64,000 nt of DNA, taken from the NCBI RefSeq assembly GCF_040566555.1, contig NZ_JBEWYP010000007.1, forward strand, positions 62,001 through 126,000, in the 5' to 3' direction. The position numbers and the translations under genes were made by a program. Source of the stretch: Sediminicola sp040566555 (lineage in GTDB: Bacteria > Bacteroidota > Bacteroidia > Flavobacteriales > Flavobacteriaceae). The notes under the pieces were generated by a model. The model was not told the origin of the DNA. It did no database searches and was given only the letters and a program-made list of their open reading frames with translations. Positions 54,358-61,416 of this stretch are shown piece after piece. The first letter of the stretch is position 1. Each line of letters starts with the position of its first letter.

Positions 54358-55533
54358 TTATTTTTTCTCCAATACAATTGCAGAAGCACCACCACCACCG
54401 TTACAAATAGCTGCTGCACCTATCTTACCATTGTTCTGTTGCATTACACTTAAAAGGGTGATGATAATCCTTGCACCGGAACATCCCAACGGATGTCCTA
54501 AGGAAACAGCACCGCCGTTTACATTTACGTTTGCATCCGTTAACCCAAGTATCTTCATATTGGCCAATCCAACTACTGCAAATGCCTCGTTGAATTCAAA
54601 ATAATCTACTTGGTCCTGGGAAATACCTGCCTTGGCCAAGGCCTTTGGTAGGGCTTTGGATGGCGCTGTTGTGAACCACTTTGGTTCCTGAGCAGCATCG
54701 GCATAACTTTTTATGGTCGCAAGTGGCTTTAGATTTAATTCTTTTGCCTTATCGGCACTCATTAGAACCAATGCTGCTGCTCCATCATTAATGGTAGAGG
54801 CATTGGCGGCGGTTACGGTACCGTCTTTTGAGAAGGCGGGACGCAAGGTTGGTATTTTATCCAATCGAACGTTTTTGTACTCTTCGTCTTCACTTACTAT
54901 AATAGGTTCCCCTCTTCGTTGTGGTACTTCTACCGGAACTACTTCATCATTGAACTTCCCAGCCTTCCAAGCCGCTGCCGATCTCTCGTAGGACTGTACA
55001 GCAAAGGCATCCTGGTCTTCCCTTGTAAATTTATATTCAGTAGCACATGCGTCGGCACATGTGCCCATCGCGTTTTGATCATAGGCATCTACCAAGCCGT
55101 CTTTTTGCATGCCATCAATCAAAGTGGCAGGTCCAAATTTATGTCCATTTCTCATATGCACATAATGCGGTATGGAACTCATGTTTTCCATTCCTCCCGC
55201 TACTATGATAGAAGCATCTCCCAAAGCGATACTTTGAGCCGCTTGCATTACGGTCTTCATCCCGGAGGCACATACCTTATTGATGGTAGTACACGGCACG
55301 GTATCTGGAATTCCGGCAAAAATAGCTGCTTGTCTGGCAGGAGCTTGTCCTGTACCTGCCTGCACTACATTACCCATTAAAACCTCTTCGACCAGTTTGG
55401 GGTCTAAATTGATTTTATCTAAAGCCCCTTTGATGGCTATGGCGCCTAATTTAGGAGCTGGAATACTGGATAAGGCCCCCATAAAACTGCCTATGGGAGT
55501 TCTCGCAACAGATACAATAACTACTTCTTTCAT
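54358..55533 (-). CDS. acetyl-CoA C-acetyltransferase (thiolase)
   Basis: The 391-residue thiolase joins or cleaves acyl-CoA at the beta-keto position. The nucleophilic Cys is in NKVCASGMKT near 88, the NEAFA motif near 315 carries the substrate-activating Asn, GHPLGCSGAR near 346 the His, and ICNGGGGASA near 377 the second Cys. All catalytic residues are present. It lies 22 bases upstream of the NlpC/P60-like gene on the same strand. Ketone-body or beta-oxidation role cannot be told apart from sequence. Confidence 0.95.
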   Translation of the reverse strand: MKEVVIVSVARTPIGSFMGALSSIPAPKLGAIAIKGALDKINLDPKLVEEVLMGNVVQAGTGQAPARQAAIFAGIPDTVPCTTINKVCASGMKTVMQAAQSIALGDASIIVAGGMENMSSIPHYVHMRNGHKFGPATLIDGMQKDGLVDAYDQNAMGTCADACATEYKFTREDQDAFAVQSYERSAAAWKAGKFNDEVVPVEVPQRRGEPIIVSEDEEYKNVRLDKIPTLRPAFSKDGTVTAANASTINDGAAALVLMSADKAKELNLKPLATIKSYADAAQEPKWFTTAPSKALPKALAKAGISQDQVDYFEFNEAFAVVGLANMKILGLTDANVNVNGGAVSLGHPLGCSGARIIITLLSVMQQNNGKIGAAAICNGGGGASAIVLEKK

Positions 55534-55653
55534 GACTATTTTTATAAATGATATTGCGAAATTAATAAATTAAAGTGCAAAGAACATGGTTCTCTTGGTA
55601 AAAGCCTTTTATAAATATATATTTTTCTATTTTTGGTGGAGATACCAAGATAT

Positions 55654-57699
55654 ATGAGGAAATTTTTAGATCGGCTTTATAAAAATCAATCACTCATATA
55701 TAAGTATATTTTATATGCTGTCTCAATTTTTTTGGTCGTATTCTTTTTCCCTAAGGGAGGCAAGTTTAAGTATGAATTCCAAAAAGGCAAACCATGGCAG
55801 TATGATAATTTGTACGCTCCATTTGATTTTTCGATCAAAAAAACGGACGAGGAGATCGCCATGGAAAAGCTGAATATCCAGAATAACCTCATTGATTATT
55901 ATGCTTTTGATGAAGACTTGGAAAAAGAAGTCTATTATGCTTTTGAAAGAAAGTTCGATACCATCTTTGCGGGATATAAGTTAAAAATGGGTCAATTTAC
56001 CTCCTTGAAAAAGGTGGGTTATGAAATTCTTGATGAAATCTACGCAAACGGGGTTCTTAAGTCCAACGGCATAACTACTAAAAAGACCCTTTATTTGGTT
56101 AAGGGCAATGAAGCCCGTCGGGTTAATATGGACGACTTCTATAGGCTTCAGGATATATCGGGCCTCGTTGATCGCGATTTAAGCAAAAGAGGACTTAGTA
56201 ATTATACATCCGAATATCAAGAACTATTTTTCAATATCATAAAGCCCAACGTTTTTTATGATGAAAATCTATCCCAAAAGGAGCTGGAGAATGAGTTTTC
56301 GGAGCTCTCTACTACCCGTGGCAATGTAGATGAAGGGAAGCTCATTATTGTTAAGGGGGAAGTTGTAGAGGCTGATAATTTTAAGATTCTCAACTCTTTA
56401 AAGGAGGAGTATGAATCTGAGTTATGGGCAGCCAATAATTATTATTTTATTCTCTTTGGATATACGGTCCTGGTAGCTCTGGTCTTGTTGATGCTCCTAT
56501 TGTTCCTAAAAAAATACAGACCTATAACTTTTAAAAACAATACCAAGGTCACATTTATTTTCTTTAATATATTATTGATGGTGTTTGTGACCACCTTAGT
56601 GGTCAAGTACGATGAAACCTATGTCTTTGTGGTTCCGTTGTGTATTCTTCCATTGATCATAAAGACCTTTTTTGATGCGCGCTTGGGTTTGTTTGTGCAT
56701 GTACTTACGGTACTTATATTGGGATTTGTAGTTCCCAATAGCTTCGAATATATATTTCTTCAGATTATGGCGGGTATCGTGACCATTCTAACGGTGTCTG
56801 AGCTATATAAGAGGGCCAATCTATTTATTTCCGTAACAGAGATTACCCTTATCTATATGGTTGGCTATTTTGCCTTCCATATTATCCACGAAGGCAATTT
56901 AGAGGATATCCATTGGTTGGTATTTGGGTTGTTTTTATTGAATGGAATGATTACGCTTTTTGTGCAACCCTTGATCTATATCTATGAAAAAATCTTTGGA
57001 TTGGTCTCCGATGTTTCCCTTCTAGAGTTGTCAGACACCAATTCCAAGCTTTTAAAGGAGCTTTCCAATAAAGCTCCCGGCACCTTCCATCATTCCCTTC
57101 AGGTCGCTAATTTGGCCGAGGCTGCTGCCAATGAGATTGGGGCGAATGCCATGTTGGTTAGGGTAGGGGCCTTGTACCATGATATTGGGAAAATGAACAA
57201 TCCCACTTATTTTACGGAAAACCAGATCACCAATGTGAACCCCCATAATGAATTGCAGCCTTTGGACAGCGCAAAGATTATTATAGACCATGTTATAGAA
57301 GGAGTGGAGATTGCAAGGAAAAACAACCTTCCTGACCGTGTCATAGACTTTATAAGGGTACACCATGGAACCACCTTGGTCTATTATTTTTATAAAAAAC
57401 AAATGGAATTGGAAGAAGGGGCGGACGAAAAGGATTTTAGATATCCGGGGCCTATACCTTTTTCCAAAGAGACCGCAATTTTAATGATGGCCGATTCTAT
57501 AGAAGCGGCATCCAAAAGTCTTAAAAATCCGACATTCTTGATCATCGATGAGTTCGTGGATAAGATAATTTCGGGCCAAATGAATGCAAATCAGTTTTTA
57601 AATGCCAATATTACCTTCAAAGAAATAGAGACCATAAAGAAGGTATTGAAACAGAAACTCATTAATATCTACCACCTTAGGGTTGAGTACCCCGAATAG
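55654..57699 (+). CDS. PgpH-type 7TM-HD cyclic-di-AMP phosphodiesterase
   Basis: I choose the ATG at 55654 (MRKFLDRLYKNQ); a TTG at 55633 would add 7 residues. The 681-residue protein has one N-terminal membrane helix near 25-42 and an extracytoplasmic 7TMR-HDED domain to about 265. A seven-helix membrane region follows to about 455. The cytoplasmic HD domain then has GTFHHSLQVANLAEAAA, YHDIGKM and VHHGTTLVYYF. These are the metal ligands of PgpH/HDIG enzymes that hydrolyse c-di-AMP, which controls osmotic and potassium balance. Confidence 0.92.
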   Translation: MRKFLDRLYKNQSLIYKYILYAVSIFLVVFFFPKGGKFKYEFQKGKPWQYDNLYAPFDFSIKKTDEEIAMEKLNIQNNLIDYYAFDEDLEKEVYYAFERKFDTIFAGYKLKMGQFTSLKKVGYEILDEIYANGVLKSNGITTKKTLYLVKGNEARRVNMDDFYRLQDISGLVDRDLSKRGLSNYTSEYQELFFNIIKPNVFYDENLSQKELENEFSELSTTRGNVDEGKLIIVKGEVVEADNFKILNSLKEEYESELWAANNYYFILFGYTVLVALVLLMLLLFLKKYRPITFKNNTKVTFIFFNILLMVFVTTLVVKYDETYVFVVPLCILPLIIKTFFDARLGLFVHVLTVLILGFVVPNSFEYIFLQIMAGIVTILTVSELYKRANLFISVTEITLIYMVGYFAFHIIHEGNLEDIHWLVFGLFLLNGMITLFVQPLIYIYEKIFGLVSDVSLLELSDTNSKLLKELSNKAPGTFHHSLQVANLAEAAANEIGANAMLVRVGALYHDIGKMNNPTYFTENQITNVNPHNELQPLDSAKIIIDHVIEGVEIARKNNLPDRVIDFIRVHHGTTLVYYFYKKQMELEEGADEKDFRYPGPIPFSKETAILMMADSIEAASKSLKNPTFLIIDEFVDKIISGQMNANQFLNANITFKEIETIKKVLKQKLINIYHLRVEYPE

Positions 57700-57744
57700 A
57701 TTTTAAGGGCGAAAAATATTCCGATAAAAAAAATCAAAAAATAG

Positions 57745-57775
57745 TTGCGTTCTAGGATATGAAAAAGTACATTTG
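57745..57775 (+). promoter_or_regulatory. promoter of the three-tRNA transcript
   Basis: TTG (57745-57747) and TACATTTG (57768-57775) are 20 bases apart, a full consensus match, 38 bases before the tRNA-Ser gene. Confidence 0.78.
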
Positions 57776-57812
57776 CAACCGCATTTTTATATGCGCGATC
57801 TTAAAGATTATT

Positions 57813-57896
57813 GGAGAGGTGCCGGAGTGGTAACGGAGCAGATTGCTAATCTGTCGACGGGTAACTGTCGCCAGGGTTCGAGTCCCTGTCTCTCCG
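57813..57896 (+). tRNA. tRNA-Ser(GCU)
   Basis: The 84-base gene has the acceptor GGAGAGG / TCTCTCC, anticodon loop TTGCTAA (anticodon GCT) on the stem GCAGA/TCTGT, a long variable arm as expected for serine, and the T arm CAGGG-TTCGAGT-CCCTG. CCA is not encoded. Confidence 0.96.
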
Positions 57897-57946
57897 CTTT
57901 TTTTCTTTTTGATTTGACATATTGACATATCCACATTGTCGGTTTT

Positions 57947-58021
57947 CGGGGTGTAGCGTAGCCCGGTTATCGCGCCTGCTTTGGGAGCAGGAGGCCGCAG
58001 GTTCGAATCCTGCCACCCCGA
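57947..58021 (+). tRNA. tRNA-Pro(UGG)
   Basis: The 75-base gene has acceptor CGGGGTG / CACCCCG, anticodon loop TTTGGGA (anticodon TGG) on the stem CCTGC/GCAGG, and T loop TTCGAAT. CCA is not encoded. It is 50 bases after tRNA-Ser. Confidence 0.96.
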
Positions 58022-58025
58022 CAAT

Positions 58026-58099
58026 GGTCGCGTAGCTCAGCTGGATAGAGCATCTGCCTTCTAAGCAGACGGTCCCACGTTCGAATCGTGGCGCGATCA
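58026..58099 (+). tRNA. tRNA-Arg(UCU)
   Basis: The 74-base gene has acceptor GGTCGCG / CGCGATC, D arm GCTCAGCTGGATAGAGC, anticodon loop CTTCTAA (anticodon TCT) on the stem TCTGC/GCAGA, and T arm CCACG-TTCGAAT-CGTGG. It follows tRNA-Pro by 4 bases. Confidence 0.96.
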
Positions 58100-58109
58100 C
58101 AAGAATATC

Positions 58110-58140
58110 AAGGCTTTCAGGAAACTGGAAGCCTTTCTTG
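58110..58140 (+). terminator. terminator of the tRNA transcript
   Basis: AAGGCTTTCAG and CTGGAAGCCTT form an 11-base stem with one G-U pair around a GAAA loop. A T-rich tail follows, 10 bases after the last tRNA. Confidence 0.82.
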
Positions 58141-58407
58141 TTTTAGGTCATCAACCATCTAAATTGGATTTTCATACCGAACTATTATTGATTATTTCTA
58201 GATATTTCTCTAATAAGTCACCTTTACTTTTTTTCTTTTTGATACATCCTCCATGTTCTTCAGTGAATTATCGATGATGTAAAGTCAGATTCTTCAGACT
58301 ACATCGGTCTAATTATGGCAAACGCGGACAAACAAATATCTAAAGGCCGACAATAATTTAGTTTTATATACTTTTACCTGAACTGCTAAGTGAAATACTA
58401 AGTCGAC
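58141..58407 (+). promoter_or_regulatory. upstream region of the propeller/LuxR regulator, with ACTACATC sites
   Basis: This stretch has no gene. It holds ACTACATC at 58298-58305 and, inverted, ATGATGTA (TACATCAT on the other strand) at 58276-58283 or close by. The same core occurs as a tandem repeat before the SusC gene. The spacing and sharing suggest an operator for autoregulation. No clean TAnnTTTG box is seen. Confidence 0.45.
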
Positions 58408-61170
58408 ATGAAATTGAGATTATTGTTTCTACTTCTTGTAATAAATTTTCCCATTTTATTAAGTGGGCAGGAATTGCTGCCACCAATCCATAACTATCCA
58501 ATTTTTGAGTACAATGCCGCAAGTCAGAATTGGGGACTTGCAGTTAATGAAGATGGAGAGTTGTTTGCGGGTAATAACAAAGGCTTGCTTCATTTTAATG
58601 GGGAACAATGGAATTTATATAAACTACCAAATAAGACTGTTATTCGTTCCGTAGTCATTATTGGGGACAGAATATATACTGGTTCCTATGAAGAATTTGG
58701 ATATTGGAAGAAAAACGATAAGGGCTCATTGCAATATTATTCACTTACCCATTTAATCAAGGGTCATACCTTTAATAGTGAGGAATTTTGGCAGATAGTC
58801 CCAAGTGGTAAAAACGTATATTTTAGATCTTTTTCCAGAATTTATAAGTACCATGAAGGTGAAATACAAGTAATAAACCCACAAACAGTTGTTACCAATA
58901 TAGTTGCTTTTAAAGATGAATTATTAGTAGCTGACAATTATAGTAGAATTTATAGGCTAGATCAAAATGAGTTAATCCCAATAATTGATAAGGAACAGTT
59001 GGAAAATGGTAATATCGTAGATCTGGTTCAAATTAAAGACGGTCTTCTCATTGGCACAAAACAAAAAGGCTGTTTTCTTTGGAAGAACAATGAGCTTGTC
59101 CCTTGGGGCAGTCAGTTGACTCCTCTGTTAAACCAACATCAACTTAATAAGATCTTTGAGCTCTCCAGTGGTAAGATTGTTTTTGGCACGATTAAGCGAG
59201 GGATCTACATATACGATAGCACTACAGATAGGGTAGATAATATAAACAGGGAGACAGGACTGCAAAATAATACAGTCCTATCTATGATTGGCTACAAGGA
59301 TCAATTATGGCTAGGGCTGGATAATGGGATAGATCGACTACAGTTAGATACTCCTATAACATATTATACCGATGATACAGGAGTCTTGGGGACGGTGTAT
59401 GATATGGCTTTTTATAAGGGTACTTTATTTTTGGGTAGTAATACTGGGGTTTACTATTTTTTGAATGATGAACTCAAATTTGTAAAGGGCTCCCAAGGTC
59501 ATGTTTGGGATTTGCAAGTTATAGGTGATGAACTTTTTTGTGGGCATAATTCCGGTACGTTTAAAGTAGGTAAAGATAAATTTGAAGCAGTTGTCGGGTA
59601 TTCTGGAGGGTATACCATGGTAAGAATCCCTGAAAGGTCAACTACCTATTTACAAGGCACCTATAATGGAATAGTGCTTTATGAAAAGGAGGATAGTGGC
59701 AACTGGAAAGTTAACCGTGTTACAGGATTAAATTTCCCTATAAAACAGCTATGTTTTGAAAATCCTAATACGATATGGGTGGCTCACCCATACAAAGGAC
59801 TTTATAGAGTTAAGTTTGGCAAGGACTACGCCAGTATAAATAAGGAGGATATTCAGCAAATAGATCAAAAGGAGATTCCAAATAATTATAACGTTAAGTT
59901 ATTCAACATAAAAAATCAAATCGTAATTCGAAGTGATGGTCATTGGTTTAAATACGATCCTATTCCAGGTAAAATTGTCGAGTTTACAGAATTTGAACCA
60001 TATGCAAACAAGGACCTTGTAAGCTTTGATGAAAACCATTTTTGGTTTGTAGACAATGACGATGACAAGGAAATAATGCATACCGATCTGAAAAACGAAA
60101 AGTTAGTGATCGCTGGAAATCAAATGGTAAGAAGATTGGTTCCAGATTCTGAAAATGTCTTTAAATTAAATGATTCCATCCATTATTTTACCCTTGCAGA
60201 TGGTTTCGGCAAAATAAACCTTACCAAATTAAAAGGGCAACTAGGCCGCAATGAAATACCTTCCCCAAGGTTAAGCTTTTTTAAGGCCCAAGATTCCTTA
60301 CTTCCCATTTTTGATCAGCCTATTTCAATTAATTTTAAATCATCCAGAGAAATAACAATTCAGGTAGCTTCGTCTATTTTGGTTCAACCTCGATATTATT
60401 ATGAATTAAAGGGAGCCGAACAACAAGCAAAATATACGGATAATGGCACCCTTAGTTTTCAAAACCTCCCTTTTGGAAGTTATACCCTTAAGGTTTATAC
60501 CGTAAACATTAATAATGAAAAATCATTACCCTTAATGATTTCCTTCGACATAGCACCACCTTGGTATTGGTCAGATTTCAGCATTGTTGGCTATGTGTTA
60601 TTGATTTTTTTGATGTTGTTCTTAATAAGGAAATACAACCGTAGGAAATTAAAGAAAGAACAAGATAAGTTAATGGACCGGATGCATAAAGAGCAAGAGG
60701 AGCGGTTGCAGGAACTGGAAAAGGAAAAATTGGCCAAGGGGATTAGGCAAAAGCAGAAGGAACTGGCCGGAAGTATATTAAATGTCACCAAAAAGAACGA
60801 ATTAATATTAGAGCTAAAGAGTATCCTATTGTTGAATAAGGAAAAATTCAGCAATCAAAAAAGGTATAAATCATTCATCAAAAAATTGGATGATTCTATT
60901 AATAATGATGATGATTGGAAGAGGTTCGAAATAAATTTCAAAGAATTGCACGAAGACTTTTTTGAAAGACTGTTGGTATCTTATCCGGATTTGACCCCTA
61001 AGGATCTTAAACTTTGTGCTTATTTGAAAATGAACCATTCATCAAAGGAAATTGCACCATTAATGGGGATTTCAACTAGAGGGGTGGAGATACATCGTTA
61101 TAGATTGCGCAAAAAACTAAACATGGATGGGGACCAAAACATAACAAACTTCCTAATTACCTTTAAATAA
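58408..61170 (+). CDS. membrane-spanning propeller sensor with LuxR-type DNA-binding domain
   Basis: The 920-residue protein has a signal peptide (1-19), a long beta-propeller made of two-component-regulator repeats (about 25-630), a Y_Y_Y-like beta-sandwich (about 640-710), and one membrane helix near 724-742. A cytoplasmic coiled coil (about 745-800) leads to a C-terminal LuxR/GerE helix-turn-helix (about 857-918; LTPKDLKLCAYLKMNHSSKE, then GISTRGVEIHRYRLRKKL). It has no kinase or receiver domain, so it would sense a glycan in the periplasm and bind DNA directly. It lies just upstream of a SusC receptor gene, the expected target. Confidence 0.9.
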   Translation: MKLRLLFLLLVINFPILLSGQELLPPIHNYPIFEYNAASQNWGLAVNEDGELFAGNNKGLLHFNGEQWNLYKLPNKTVIRSVVIIGDRIYTGSYEEFGYWKKNDKGSLQYYSLTHLIKGHTFNSEEFWQIVPSGKNVYFRSFSRIYKYHEGEIQVINPQTVVTNIVAFKDELLVADNYSRIYRLDQNELIPIIDKEQLENGNIVDLVQIKDGLLIGTKQKGCFLWKNNELVPWGSQLTPLLNQHQLNKIFELSSGKIVFGTIKRGIYIYDSTTDRVDNINRETGLQNNTVLSMIGYKDQLWLGLDNGIDRLQLDTPITYYTDDTGVLGTVYDMAFYKGTLFLGSNTGVYYFLNDELKFVKGSQGHVWDLQVIGDELFCGHNSGTFKVGKDKFEAVVGYSGGYTMVRIPERSTTYLQGTYNGIVLYEKEDSGNWKVNRVTGLNFPIKQLCFENPNTIWVAHPYKGLYRVKFGKDYASINKEDIQQIDQKEIPNNYNVKLFNIKNQIVIRSDGHWFKYDPIPGKIVEFTEFEPYANKDLVSFDENHFWFVDNDDDKEIMHTDLKNEKLVIAGNQMVRRLVPDSENVFKLNDSIHYFTLADGFGKINLTKLKGQLGRNEIPSPRLSFFKAQDSLLPIFDQPISINFKSSREITIQVASSILVQPRYYYELKGAEQQAKYTDNGTLSFQNLPFGSYTLKVYTVNINNEKSLPLMISFDIAPPWYWSDFSIVGYVLLIFLMLFLIRKYNRRKLKKEQDKLMDRMHKEQEERLQELEKEKLAKGIRQKQKELAGSILNVTKKNELILELKSILLLNKEKFSNQKRYKSFIKKLDDSINNDDDWKRFEINFKELHEDFFERLLVSYPDLTPKDLKLCAYLKMNHSSKEIAPLMGISTRGVEIHRYRLRKKLNMDGDQNITNFLITFK

Positions 61171-61226
61171 GTGTCATAGGCCTTAGGTGCAACTCCTGCC
61201 CAGAATCTTCAAGCCTTAACTTTTAC

Positions 61227-61338
61227 ACTACATCATTACTACATCATTTTGGTATTTCTTAACATAAAATTTAATTTTTAACTACAACAATCCTAGTGGA
61301 TATGGGTGTTTTTGAGGCTTACACGGCTTTGATGTAGT
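61227..61338 (+). promoter_or_regulatory. candidate regulator-binding sites before the SusC gene
   Basis: ACTACATCATT occurs twice in exact tandem at 61227-61237 and 61238-61248, so the copies are one helical turn apart. The inverted core GATGTAGT lies at 61331-61338, overlapping a TTG (61329-61331) placed 22 bases before a near -7 sequence, TAAATTTTG (61354-61362). The SusC ATG is at 61417. The arrangement suits an activator site upstream of a weak promoter. Confidence 0.55.
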
Positions 61339-61416
61339 TTTTATGTATGCTTATAAATTTTGTAAGCACATCATTTTATTAATTTAGCATTAAACCAACA
61401 CAATTATTATAATATT

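Noticed and set aside
57752..58100. Minus-strand open frames across the tRNA-Ser/Pro/Arg genes, giving peptides such as SGWQDSNLRPPAP
   Set aside because: These are translations of tRNA genes in antisense, a well-known false protein type; the three tRNA structures explain the sequence.
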